From positions 25,446-89,445 of the forward strand of contig JAPEVC010000153.1 in NCBI GenBank assembly GCA_027946555.1: a stretch of DNA of 64,000 bases. The letters are read 5' to 3'. This DNA comes from Gnomoniopsis sp. IMI 355080. Taxonomy: Eukaryota > Ascomycota > Sordariomycetes > Diaporthales > Gnomoniaceae. Under the pieces are notes generated by a model that saw only the letters and a program-made list of their open reading frames with translations, was not told where the DNA came from and did not search any database. Below, piece by piece: positions 36,701 through 46,284 of the stretch (its first letter is position 1; each line of letters starts with the position of its first letter). The position numbers and the translations under genes are program-made.

Positions 36701-37026
36701 CTGCCTCAAAGAGCTCGACGAACATGATGGCCCCACCTTCAACGATTGTCCGGCGACCCGTGCTGGGCGGCAAGCCCAAGGGAGGCAGAGCACACGCGGG
36801 TCTGGGATTCTCGGGCGCTGTAAATAAGGCGAATAAATCGACAACGACAACGAACAATGGAGACACGGGAGCGCCCAAGGCTGCGCCGGCGATGAAGAGC
36901 AATGCAGACTTCAGATCACTTATGTTGGGTAGTGGGCGAAAGCCGGAGGAGAAGGCGGATACCCAGATGACAGAGGCTGACGGCGACAAGGCGGCGACTG
37001 CGGCTGAAAATGGGGAGGCGCATTAA
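33712..37026 (+). CDS. PRP24: Prp24/SART3 U4/U6 snRNP assembly factor
   Basis: Prp24 anneals U6 with U4 snRNA and recycles the U4/U6 snRNP in the nucleus. The single uninterrupted exon encodes 1104 residues. The N-terminal half (about 20-540) consists of HAT-type tetratricopeptide-like helices, including DILERYKQAISAEFGSIRLW and WSLYLECY; this makes it SART3-like, unlike budding yeast Prp24, which lacks HAT repeats. Around residues 565-610 lies a Lys/Arg-rich linker (KKRMREDDAG). Four RRMs follow at about 613-685, 689-770, 781-857 and 896-968, with RNP1-like cores RFCYVSF and GTAFVAF in RRM2 and RRM3. The C-terminus carries SNADFRSLMLG near residue 1062, the LSm-interacting motif of this family. 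Confidence 0.95.
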   Translation: MANHAPPVGEDAWLNLIEEETRIKSRDLNSRVDILERYKQAISAEFGSIRLWKAYCEYFWSLYLECYSPNTTAQGLSLEEKAVGREAFSLDAALSLWQQGYEATKNRLNDSHELWDKWISLEMDLLSTSRTNEGVRRITHLFRNRLSTPHKTWDDTSQMFSTFLSEYNRSTYESTMQEITTVSQDVRKIWDDREALELKLSRAQSEGKKDDERAVMMEYLEWEMKQNKKAGTNQGLLVEICLGLFSRALTGLCARDDGVWTDYVVWISSLYTVASTGQARTADLPRVLPNLLDTLQHAVSHCPWSGTLWARYILGAEEAGLSYDNIERIKHAATASGQLDRDGMGAVIDMYAAWCGYLKRRAMNPNATDEDADVAEIGLTAALEDVQVWGKRLYRDQYKGDPNYRLERILIQYLTEKKTTVDNARHYWSELAKKPIYADNYNFWLSFYMWEMSIFSTHKGMNENGNGRSPTPVAMASKHLRIPSLATSVLARAVKRPTLDWPEKILEIYLQHCNDYEPPETVRRASDTVHKGLKAVEKRRQEEQAAVYSAQMAQYQEQAQAAATTLQPTDDTNETSKKRMREDDAGEAAENSSKRAKSESAAEQQRLKRDRENTSIYVSNLPADATQTKIRQYFRDYGHIKNLTHKVEEDGKSSVSLIEFNSPDEAQSALLRDGKYFGQAQITVTPATGLTLFVTNYPPEADEKYIRNLFKDCGEIFSIRWPSLKYNVTRRFCYVSFRTAEGASNATKLDGTMLEGKFKLEAKYSNPGQKKARDGAIEEGREVHVTGIHYDASEDDVKAVFEKYGTIERVRITRNKAGRSRGTAFVAFETKDQAEAAIAALDKTKFRNQILNVEKSKPTNFKPVAQVGVSKSPSPGPSGEKDDDGDEAMPDRAEAGRTFALMGIPDTVNDARVRALVEPHGQLARLTLRHDHGGAVLEFADAATAGKAQLSLDGAEIDGRKLKTGSVGTLFHEKSETRIDRIDQKPASAAASSNKTAASKSSTNMMAPPSTIVRRPVLGGKPKGGRAHAGLGFSGAVNKANKSTTTTNNGDTGAPKAAPAMKSNADFRSLMLGSGRKPEEKADTQMTEADGDKAATAAENGEAH

Positions 37027-37533
37027 GCATACCGAGCGAGCTAACGAAAAGGAAGAACAGTACGATCGCATTTTTGTCTCTAGCTATGCTAGTATGGAGA
37101 GATTTGATGTTCTTGACCGAAGTGGGGTTAGCGTGTAGAGGAGATCAGGCTGAGCACGAGGCTGAAGCTGAAGCTACTTTTAACGTCGGTCCACGACGGG
37201 TGCTTCTAATGATTATACCCCTTGCAACTTCAAACTAATTGAAATCGTTTACAGACTGCTCAAGTCCTTTTTTTTTTTTTTTTTTCCCACGCGATAAGAA
37301 TGCTTCGGGATTGGACTAATATTGTCAAAGATTTGAGAAAGCCAAGGTCTTCGCCTACTTCCATGAAGTGTAGGGTGACAATTTTCTAGTTGAGTATCTC
37401 GTCTAACTACCGTGCCCTGCGATGCATAATGTCCCCAAAACTTTACATACAAGATGAGTTAACAATATTTACGAATGAAGCTGAATCGATTTTCCCAGAC
37501 CCAAGCCTTGCTAAGACGACCGACCCATTCGCC
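37027..37533. other. Convergent spacer PRP24 / GH5 cellulase
   Basis: About 500 bp between convergent stops. A run of 18 T lies at 37268-37285. It probably contains both 3' untranslated regions. Confidence 0.5.
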
Positions 37534-38715
37534 TTAGGACGGGACGTACTTGGAGAGGATGCTCTTGTACGCAGTGTAGCCAACGCCGGAAGGAGGCTCC
37601 ATGCTATAGATGTAGTCGGCCCACCAAGGGCCCGCTCCCCACCACAAAGCTCCCATCCACACGTCGCTGTTCTCGGACAGGTAGTCCAGCAATCCCTCGA
37701 CGGCCGTCTCGCAGTCGGCGTTGGCGCCGCCGGCGAACTCGCCAATGATGCCAATCTTGCCGTTGTCCTTGAGCCACGTCGTGGCGGCCTCGACACGCTC
37801 CTTGCCGATGGTGGTGGAGACGCAGGTGGATGAGGTGCCAGAGCCGTCGCTGTCGAGGTACTGGTGCATCTCATAGACGAGGAGGTTGTCGACCGTGTCG
37901 GTGAGGTTGCCCATGTTGTCGCTGTTTCCGGAGGTGGTCCAGGTCCAGGCGCCGGTGTACGAGGTGCCCTCAACGAAGATGTACTGCGTGGTAGCGCCGG
38001 CGGCACGGACACCGTCGATGCAAGCCTGCATGAGCTCGGCTGTCTGGGTGTCGGTGGTCATGTCGTGGGGCTCGTTGTTGCAGTCGAAGATGACTTTGGC
38101 ATCATCGGCAAACTCAGTGGCAACGTTGGTCCAGAACGTCTTGAAGTCGGAGGTGGAGGAGATGATGCTGCCGTCGTACCGGGCGTAGTTGTGGGGGTCC
38201 AGCACGGCATAGCTGCCCGCGTCGGTGATGTACTTGACCACGGTGGTGAGGTTGGCCAGGTAGTCGGCGTCGAGGGTAGCAGTCATGGTCGACTGGGCTA
38301 GACGTTCCATCAGGAAAGGGATACGGAACGAGTTCATGCCCATGTCCATGAGAGTCTGGATGGCCGACGTGTCCGGGAAGATGAAGTCAGTGCCGTAAAC
38401 ACCTGGGATGGCCCCGGTGCCAAACTCAGCGCCCGACTCGCTGGCGCCAAAGAACTTGAAGCCGCTGGCGGAGGAGGAGGAAGAGGAAGAAGAAGCGCTG
38501 GAGGGGGCTGCAGAGCTTGTAGTGGCTGCTGAGGAGCTGGTGGCCGGATTGCTCGTAGCAGCGGCCACAGCAGCAGCAGTTGTCACAGTGGGAGCGACGG
38601 AGGAGGACGAGGAGGAGCTGGAGGAGTCGCCATTGCAGTCCCTGCGACGATGTCCCGGGGCAGCAAGGGCAGAGGCCGCGAAACCAGCCGCGAGCAGTGA
38701 AGTGGAGACACGCAT
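37534..38715 (-). CDS. Secreted GH5 endo-beta-1,4-glucanase (GH5_5-like)
   Basis: Hydrolyses internal beta-1,4 bonds of cellulose outside the cell. The single exon encodes 393 residues. A signal peptide (MRVSTSLLAAGFAASALA) is followed by a short basic segment APGHRRRDCNGD and a Ser/Ala/Thr-rich linker (about residues 31-88). The catalytic domain begins FKFFGASESGAEFGTGAIPG and includes NSFRIPFLMERL, LDPHNYARYDGSII, the acid/base Glu215 in DCNNEPHDM, YEMHQYLDSDGSGTS and the nucleophile Glu326 in GIIGEFAGGAN. It closes with ALWWGAGPWWADYIYSMEPP. This is the EglA/EglB-like group of Aspergillus GH5_5 enzymes. The linker normally tethers a CBM1 cellulose-binding module, but none precedes it here. 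Expression is probably cellulose-induced, but no site was identified. Confidence 0.94.
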   Translation of the reverse strand: MRVSTSLLAAGFAASALAAPGHRRRDCNGDSSSSSSSSSVAPTVTTAAAVAAATSNPATSSSAATTSSAAPSSASSSSSSSSASGFKFFGASESGAEFGTGAIPGVYGTDFIFPDTSAIQTLMDMGMNSFRIPFLMERLAQSTMTATLDADYLANLTTVVKYITDAGSYAVLDPHNYARYDGSIISSTSDFKTFWTNVATEFADDAKVIFDCNNEPHDMTTDTQTAELMQACIDGVRAAGATTQYIFVEGTSYTGAWTWTTSGNSDNMGNLTDTVDNLLVYEMHQYLDSDGSGTSSTCVSTTIGKERVEAATTWLKDNGKIGIIGEFAGGANADCETAVEGLLDYLSENSDVWMGALWWGAGPWWADYIYSMEPPSGVGYTAYKSILSKYVPS

Positions 38716-41657
38716 AATGAATGAGCGTGGGAAGCCAAGCCAAAAAAAAAAGAGTGAATGAGTGTAGAGTAGAGGCTCTTGGGAAGAACGAGGGCAAGAG
38801 CATTTTTTCTGGGCAGACGCCTTCTAAATGTACTTGCAACCCATGTCGCCGAGGGGGGCCCGCTCAAGTGGTCTTACATGTCATTGATCTCTCCATGTCT
38901 GGCGTTTAGAACCCCTTCATTTGCTCCATAGACATGAAGCTTATGTTGAATGGCGGATAAACACGGCGGATAATTACAAACCAAATTCGCGAGCGGGACC
39001 CCCTTTGAACACTCCTGTTGAGTCCTTCGTTGAGATTAAGTGGATCCAGGTCTCGACTGTTGAAACATTGTGCCCCAAATTTCCTTATAGGGGTGTTTAC
39101 TGTACGTGAAACAATCGACTTGGAAGTGTGTCTAATTCTCCGTACCCTAGAAGGATTAGTATATTCATTTCGGCAAATGACCAGCGAGCTAGAAAGCCTT
39201 GTTTATCCGTATGTTTCGACCCCAGTATGACTCGCCTTGTGGTGTAAAAGAAGCCCCTTTAGAAGACTTTGTGTTGCATAGTGGGCGGTCAATCAGGGCT
39301 ATCAGTGCTTGACATTCGTTTTGTGGGCTTATGCGCTCTGATTCAATTGGAAATCTCTCCACGCCCGACAAATGATGCCGAGTTGACGATTCGCTAAGCA
39401 CAATGAGAACTTTGCAGCGCATGATGCGATGAGTGAGTTAGTCGATATACATGTCCAAAAGACTTGTGACTGCCAATGGGCACCGCACAGTGCAGGCTTC
39501 TTTGTCCTTGATAGACATAGATTAGATGCAGTTTATCGACGAGAACGTCATCCATTCAAGGAACTTTAATCTGGACTAACAACTGCTCAGCGTGTATAAA
39601 ATTAATAGCAAGTGTGTAGATGGTTCAGCTTGTGAATTAAGGGGATGCTATGCTTATCTCGCTTATACAGGGTCAAAGAGAGCCGGCAGACATTCCATAT
39701 CCTCAACTGCAGGATCTCCATTACGCTTCTTGCCCTCCCTCGTCCGGACTTTACAGTATTGACGGACTTGTGAGAATTCAGCTCAAAATCGGAGCCGGGG
39801 GCAACGAAGAGGTCTACCTGGCTTTCCATATCACTGTGAGGAAAACTTATTGCTGAGGGTCGACCCCGCCGGTCAAACTTGCACGGTCTCGTCGATTTCA
39901 ACGCCAACTTTGCCCAGACCTAGCAAAGCTGTCTACAAAATTTCTTATAGAAGGGGCTGTGACCGTAGCACTTGGCATATGACCGATTTACAGGCTATAG
40001 ACGAATGTGTAGTGACCACATCGTCAGCGGTGAACGCGAAGCCTTCCAAGTATCCATTAGGCATTGCTTGGTGCAAGGAAAGTCTTCTGTATAGTATCTC
40101 CGTTGTTCCCTATCCCAGAGATCAGGGCCTGTCGATCCATCAACATCATAGCTACAAGCCCAATACGCCCAGATTGGTCGGCAGGATGACTCTAGACTGC
40201 AGAATTCTAAAATAAAGAATGGCAATGGCAATACTGATTGTCTTCATTGATAGGACGTAGAAAATTTTCGGCACGAAGAAGCAGGTGCTCGATTTGTCGA
40301 GGTTCTGAACGCTGTATGTACGTCTTCATAGTCTCCGCAGTACCTGACTGAGCATGCCCAGGTGGTTTGTTAAGAGTCTTGTTGCCATGATATGAAACGT
40401 CACAGTTCAAAGATTCGGTATATACTCATGAAGAAATAATATAGCCACAAGACATGAAAGCGTTGCTTGCATAGACCTCAGTATTTATGACTGCATGTGC
40501 CCAAACGAAGATGCCCGTTGAACAATGCGGCTGATATTGCTACACTATCATAGTCACATTTTGCAGATCCAACAAACACAGACCGTGTCCTGACACAATA
40601 AGCCGCCAATTGTATAATGAATGTAACTACGATGAGCGGAGTCAACGACGTCTCGGCCAGTGGAATTTGATGCTCTTTATAAGTAACGCCAGCGGTCGCT
40701 GGGTATGGTTCATTAGCCACATATCATTTTAAGGACACTGCATTCCCTCTGTACATACATATATGCTCGGCGAATGTGCATCTTGGTGAACAAGCAATAT
40801 ATAAGGTTATCTTCCCAAGGCACAGCGTGAGGTTTCTTGTTGCGCTCCAAGATCGGGAAACACCACGTCGAGAAGCAAGCCGCCTTTTCGCCTAATCAGC
40901 ACATCAATTTGTGTATATCTTTGAATTGAACGCTTCTACTCACTCTGGAAGCTGGCAGATCGCTTGATTTGGATACATTCGTTTTAAAACACTGAAGTCA
41001 AAGTAATTCCGGGCCTAGATGACAAACCCTCAAGTCGAAGTGGCGACGAACGAGGAGACCGGCAGAGTTTATCAGGTTCTTGGCTAATAATGAAAGAATA
41101 GTCCCGCGCGAACGGCGTAGCATTGAGATTCGGCGAGGATTCAGCACAACGAGCCAGCCAAATCGGCCGCAGATGGAACAAAAGTCATCAGCATTCCAGG
41201 CAGGATGAGTCTATCACTGAATCTCAATCCATCAAGGCAGCCCCTATGGACGAAACGTTTGACACGACACGACTGGAGCTCGTAGCTGTCCATGAGTTTG
41301 GTCATGGACGCAGTCTTGGCACACTTATCAGAAGCTGCTGTCCATCCTCAACGGTGGTGATAGTTCGTGCAATCAGTGGACTCGGGGCTCAGCTATATGT
41401 TGACCGCAGTCCGAGGCTGGTGTGAGAAATGCATCTTGTCAAGGCTGACACTGAGAAACGAATGACCATAATCCGATACAATGCATAGGTAAGTAATGCT
41501 GCGCCACTTACCTGCTCTCACCGGGACTGATGTACATATGCCTCTTGACTTCAGCCGCCCTCGAGCACCAAGATTTTGAAATGACACTTTGACGAATTAA
41601 CCTGCACTTGAAAGTTCGCTTCTCTTGTGGCCTTCTACGGCCCTTACCCTCTACCTC
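38716..41657. other. 2.9 kb spacer upstream of the cellulase
   Basis: No supportable gene. The first 300 bp should contain the cellulase promoter. A frame at 41123-41425 encodes VAVHEFGHGRSLG, which resembles a zinc-metallopeptidase HExxH site but is isolated (see findings). AT-rich stretches near 40430-40950. Confidence 0.45.
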
Positions 41658-42473
41658 CTACTGGAAATTTACAAAAGCGCCTCCATCCACCAACAACTGC
41701 GCCCCCGTTACATACCCACTCAACTCCTCACACGCCAAAAATACCGCCGGGCCAGCTAGATCCTTTGTCTCCCCGGTCCTCCCCAATGGTATCCTCCCCT
41801 CCATGTACTCCCGCTTCTTCGGATCCGCCAGGTCCTCATCGTTGAGCTGCGTGCGAATCGTCCCCGGCAGCAGCGCATTACACCTGATCCCGTACTTGCC
41901 TAGTGCGACCGCGGTGCTCTGCATAAGGCTCGTGATCCCCGCCTTGGTCGGCGTGTAGTGCGTCTGCCCGCCGCCGCCCACGAGGGCACTGATCGAGGAG
42001 ATGCCAATGATGGAGCCGCCGGGGGGCGATTGCTGCATGGCCATCTGGCGCGCGGCTGCTTGTACGACGTAAAAGGCGCCGTCGAGGTTGGTTCGCACCG
42101 TCTTGGAGTATAGATCGGCGGGGAGATCGAGGAACTCGGCAAAGGTGCAGATACCTGCGTTGCTCACGCACACGTCCAGACGGCCGGTTTGGAAGGTCTC
42201 GATGGCAAAGGCAACGAGCTTGATGCCAGTGCCGCGGTCGGTCACATCGCCGGGAATATGGGCGAAGGAGCCGGAGAGTGGAGATTGAGCCTTGATAGCT
42301 TCGGCCTCTGAGATGAGTGAGTCGAGATGTGGCTGATCCTTTGCAAGGCCCAGGTGGTTCACAGCAACATTGCACCCTTGTCGAAGGAACTCGAGACAGA
42401 TGGCGCGGCCAATGCCTGTCGTACCGCCAGTGATGACGGCTGTTTTGCCCGACAGGAGATTTGTAGGAGCCAT
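41658..42473 (-). CDS. LRA1: L-rhamnose 1-dehydrogenase (SDR)
   Basis: NAD(P)-dependent short-chain dehydrogenase that oxidises L-rhamnose to L-rhamnono-1,4-lactone, the first step of the fungal non-phosphorylative L-rhamnose pathway. The single exon encodes 271 residues from ATG at 42473. The cofactor loop is TGGTTGIG (residues 15-22) and VSNAGIC follows the central strand. The catalytic segment is ISSISALVGGGGQTHYTPTK with the YxxxK pair. The region SLMQSTAVALGKYGIRCNAL, then LPGTI, EDLADPKKREYMEGRIPLGR and GAQLLVDGGAFVNFQ, closely follows the yeast L-rhamnose dehydrogenase LRA1 as I know it. Other SDR functions are possible, but the dehydratase of the same pathway lies 9 kb away. Confidence 0.86.
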   Translation of the reverse strand: MAPTNLLSGKTAVITGGTTGIGRAICLEFLRQGCNVAVNHLGLAKDQPHLDSLISEAEAIKAQSPLSGSFAHIPGDVTDRGTGIKLVAFAIETFQTGRLDVCVSNAGICTFAEFLDLPADLYSKTVRTNLDGAFYVVQAAARQMAMQQSPPGGSIIGISSISALVGGGGQTHYTPTKAGITSLMQSTAVALGKYGIRCNALLPGTIRTQLNDEDLADPKKREYMEGRIPLGRTGETKDLAGPAVFLACEELSGYVTGAQLLVDGGAFVNFQ

Positions 42474-43080
42474 GGGAATAGTTGACGCAGAGGATCACTA
42501 ATCAGGTTCTGGCCATGAGCAGTATGATTGATGAGGTTGATGGTCACTGGCACTACTCTAATCACCCCTGCTTCGATGCCAGCGGCCGGTTGTTCCCAAT
42601 TAATACTGTGATTGTAAGAGCAGGCCTGGGAACAAGTGCGGAGGTGGGTCTGTAAATAATGTGGACGAAGGTCGCTCGATGTGCTTGCAAATGCACCTCA
42701 CCACGCTCAAACCCGAACAAATAAGTAATCTGTTTGAGGCTTCTGAACGCACCGAACTAGGTATATGTTTCTTGCTCTGTCAAAAGCTCCCAGTCACGGC
42801 CGACAAGTCTTTCTCGACCTTACCCTTCACCAGTCAACAACCCCAACTGTGGGGGATCCTTGCGCTCCCCATTCAAGCCTCTGCCTTCTCCACGGTGGGT
42901 CCACCTCGGTCTATCTGTATCCGACCAAGGTCCATCCCCCAACCCGCTAAACTGGTATGAACTTTGTATCGTGTCAACCTCAGCCACTGTTAAGTTTAGG
43001 AAGCGTAGGCGCTTGCAAGCTCTCAAATACGAAAAGAGACGGATCTATCATAGTCTCAGAAAGGCTGTGCTTGCTCCAGA
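42474..43080. other. LRA1 promoter region
   Basis: About 600 bp between the LRA1 start and the stop of the next minus-strand gene. It should contain the LRA1 promoter. No site named. Confidence 0.5.
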
Positions 43081-44274
43081 CTACTGTCGCCAGCGAGACC
43101 GTTTTGGCTTAGGTTCCCAGAACGATATCGGCGACACTCCTTCTTCGTAATCCAAGTCAGACTCGTGCTCTGTTTCTTCGTCAGATCCGCCGTAGATCAG
43201 ACCTTCGTCAGATTCACTGTCGGAGGTTACAAACATCGTCTCTAGATCAGACACATTCATGTCGTCTTGTTCGTGACGTGCAACTGTTCCATCCTCTTCG
43301 TCAACTCCACTTGTAGGCTGTTCTTGCAGCTGATAGCTATCAGACAGTACAGCCATGCTCCCGCATGAGGTTTTGCTGTTACGGGAGACACGAATCGTCC
43401 AGGGCGTCTCATATGAGCAGGAACGTCCAATCCAGGAGTGAATGTAGTTCCAGTCATCAGCATGCATCCAAACCCCCATGTTGATGTGCTTGACCTCGAT
43501 ATACTGCTCTGGGCCAGGTATGTGGAATTTTCCGGCGATGATACTCTCTAGCCATTTGCGGAATGTGGGTTCATGAGTGGGATAAGTCGACTTTTCCTTT
43601 CTTCCGCGGGCTGGCCAAAGGAAAGTTATCTGGCGACTATCGTGAGTACTGTCGTCGGTGTGCTCGACCAAACAGATCTCTGTTGGTTCTCTGCGCAGAG
43701 GACACCACTGCCATTGCATAGGTGTTCCATCCTCTCGCTCCTGCATTTGCGCCTCATTCCGGTGTGATGATCCAGATTCTGGTTGGGCCTCAACTTCCCG
43801 CGGAAGCTCAACATTACAGCCTGCGGAGTCACCAAGAGCCTCCGCTGCGTCGCCCCTAATGCTAGATTCAGCTCTGTTCACTTGGATCACCTCTTGATCC
43901 AATCCGAACTCAGCCATGTAGGCTTTTAGACGATCCTGTCTTTCGGCCACCTTGCGGCGAATACGCTCATCATGCTCAAAGGGCTTCCAAAATTCCACCA
44001 TATCACGCATGACATTCTTGGCGCGAACCCGCAGGCCTTTGGCTCCCTTGCCAGATTTTTCCCGCCTGCGTTTGGACTCTTTGGAAGCAAGAGCAGCCAA
44101 AATCTTTAAGTTATTGCCTTTGATCTTGGAGGCACTGAAAGCTAGTGCGTAGATCGTGCCTACATCTCTGAGCACCTGACTGTGCCAGATCTCGTCATAG
44201 CCGGTCAGTGTCAAGTGACTAGTCCCAATTTCTTGGAAAGGTGGATAGGCATAGTCTGGCTGTGTCTGCTTCAT
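43081..44274 (-). CDS. Unrecognised protein, acidic C-terminus
   Basis: The single-exon frame encodes 397 residues from ATG at 44274. I do not recognise the family. Residues 20-60 (TLTGYDEIWHSQVLRDVGTI, YALAFSASKIKG) look globular. A Lys/Arg-rich helix follows around residues 60-115 (SKESKRRREKSGKGAKG, VAERQDRLKAYMAEFG). The centre has Trp-rich segments (QWQWCPLRR, WMHADDWNYIHSWIG). The last 70 residues are strongly acidic (SDSESDEGLIYGGSDEETEH) and end in PKPKRSRWRQ. Codon-level organisation and length argue for a real gene. It lies 186 bp downstream of another unknown gene on the same strand. A nuclear role is only a guess from the charge pattern. Confidence 0.7.
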   Translation of the reverse strand: MKQTQPDYAYPPFQEIGTSHLTLTGYDEIWHSQVLRDVGTIYALAFSASKIKGNNLKILAALASKESKRRREKSGKGAKGLRVRAKNVMRDMVEFWKPFEHDERIRRKVAERQDRLKAYMAEFGLDQEVIQVNRAESSIRGDAAEALGDSAGCNVELPREVEAQPESGSSHRNEAQMQEREDGTPMQWQWCPLRREPTEICLVEHTDDSTHDSRQITFLWPARGRKEKSTYPTHEPTFRKWLESIIAGKFHIPGPEQYIEVKHINMGVWMHADDWNYIHSWIGRSCSYETPWTIRVSRNSKTSCGSMAVLSDSYQLQEQPTSGVDEEDGTVARHEQDDMNVSDLETMFVTSDSESDEGLIYGGSDEETEHESDLDYEEGVSPISFWEPKPKRSRWRQ

Positions 44275-44460
44275 GGTAGAATGGCTGCGAATGTGTCAGC
44301 TCAGAGGCCTCTCGTTGCCACATCTGTGTTTGGCAAATATCATATAGGATTTAGCACCAAAGAAGCAAACGTATCGTACAACCTTCCATCTTTCCCATAG
44401 CACAATACCGTCTCTTTCTCTCACATAGTAACGAACTTGAATCAGCATCTTCCCCACTAC

Positions 44461-45763
44461 TCACTTGCTGGAGCGTCCCTTGCGCTTATTCGTGACCCTT
44501 CCCGCCTCAGATGGAGGAGAGTCCGCTCGCCGCCTCTTCAACGCGCCTATCGTGGCGAACGTTCCAAGGAAAGTCCGCGAAAAGTCGGTGGGATGGTAGA
44601 TATCCTTCTGCAGACCGAACATCTGACCAGTGCGAGGTTGTTGTTCGACCGTAGGGAATGGTTTCGAGTTGATGATCCAGCTAGCGTTCGCGACATCGGC
44701 GAGGACGATCGCCACACTCCTCGTACGAGTGGCACCCCTCTGAGTGAACATCTCACGCATGCCGGCGTAGTCGTATCCAGTCTTGTCATGCTCCTTTGAT
44801 TCCGAAGATGAACCGTCCTCCCCCAGATCATGGAAGTAGAGGATCTGCTCCAGCCAGGCACGGTCAATGTATTTGATCCATTGAGTGTCGTTGGAGCCTG
44901 GCTTGGATCGATGGTTTCCTGACTCCACATCCGCAACGGTATCCGCGATCATCTCTATCCGATATAGAGCTCTGGACATATCCCCGCAGCATGCACAACC
45001 GAGACGATGACTATTGATGAACAGCATGGTCAGCATATTGAACAGATTTCGCGCGACATTATGATCTCCAGATGGTAGTGGTCGTCGCCTATTAAGGCAG
45101 CCGGAGCCTAATATCAGTACGATGTTTGGGGTAAACATACTGGACCCTCACGCGCCACTCAGCCAGCTCACACTCCTGCCCTTGACAAATTGCCAGGGCC
45201 GCAGCTACAACGACCGCACATGGAGGAACGAACAAAATAACGCGCACCATGGGCGAGTTGGCCCTCATCACAGCAGCCTGAATATCTGCTGCTTCGTAAT
45301 TAATCTGCAGGTACTGGGAGACGTCGTCTTCATCCACCATGGGCGCAATGTACGTGACGATGGTCTTGGAAAAGGTGTCTGCGGCGGCTGGCGTGGCGAA
45401 CAAGCTCTCACCAGGGGAAGAGAGGTTTCTGGCGCCAAATTGATCGTCGGCGCAGGACTTAGTACAGGCATTGGAAAAGGCGAAGAAGTATCGGTTGAAG
45501 GCATTTTGGGCAGGTACGACCTCTGGAGCAGATTGATTAGCTTTCTATCCAGGGCCGTGGCACCTCCGCACTAGATATCTCTGATGGAGGGGATGGAGAA
45601 GACAAGAACGGGTGCGATGATGCCACGTTGGGTTTTGGATCCTTCTGCTGAAAGCAATGTGGAGGAGGACAGCGCTGATGGGGTGGTGGGTGCTAATGTC
45701 TTCTCTCATGAAGTGAAAAGACATACGTTGGGTTTCCTTTGGCTTCATAGTGGCTTCTGGCAT
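44461..45763 (-). CDS. Unrecognised protein, three exons
   Basis: Exons 45763-45727, 45522-45141 and 45088-44461 join in phase to 348 residues. Introns are 204 bp (GTATGT..CTCCAG) and 52 bp (GTATGT..ATAG). The protein starts MPEATMKPKETQQVVPAQNA, then FNRYFFAFSNACTKSCADDQ. A hydrophobic stretch (MVRVILFVPPCAVVVAAALA) around residues 108-128 may be a membrane helix or buried core. The C-terminal part reads CACCGDMSRALYRIEMIADT, IDRAWLEQILYFHDLGED, and ends in Lys/Arg-rich RADSPPSEAGRVTNKRKGRS. I know no matching family. It is co-oriented with the 397-residue unknown protein and sits between L-rhamnose genes. The exon model is internally consistent but unproven. Confidence 0.62.
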
Positions 45764-46284
45764 CTTGACGGTTGATGAGGTAGATTGCTCGAAGTACAAG
45801 CCCCTAGCTGCTGGGTGCAATGGAGAAGCAGGTTGAAGGAATTGACGCGAGGCTTGTCAAGGGCACCCCGTAGCGGACTGCCCAGATGTGAATGGGCAGA
45901 TTTGTGAGGAATAGGGTCGATGCAAGAAAGGAGAATTTGAATGTGGAGGGAAGATGAACGTAAAGAATAATTGTGTATTCAAAGGAAAGAGGTGATCAGT
46001 GGGCGTGTCTGCCTGGAATCCACATCCGTTTGAAGGGTTCTAGGAAGGGGCTGAGATACCCTTGGGAAGGTGCAGTCTTGAAATAATATCCGGTATTACC
46101 CTCCGTATGTATTTACGTATGTACGCAGGTTTTTAGGTAGATACCTGGGTAGGTAGGAGGTAGTCTGTCATGTAAATTGAAACAAAGTCCTTCCCCGGAA
46201 CTTTTCACGCATTGAAATGCTTCCCAGACGCCCTCCACCCACCAATGCATGAGTAAATAGATATGCAACCCAGTATTTACCTCC
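45764..46284. other. Spacer with TACCTGGGTAGGTAGG motif
   Basis: About 520 bp between the stop of the Zn2Cys6 gene and the start of the 348-residue gene. It carries AGGTAGATACCTGGGTAGGTAGGAGGTAG near 46135-46163 in two pieces, another instance of the spacer motif. No gene. Confidence 0.5.
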
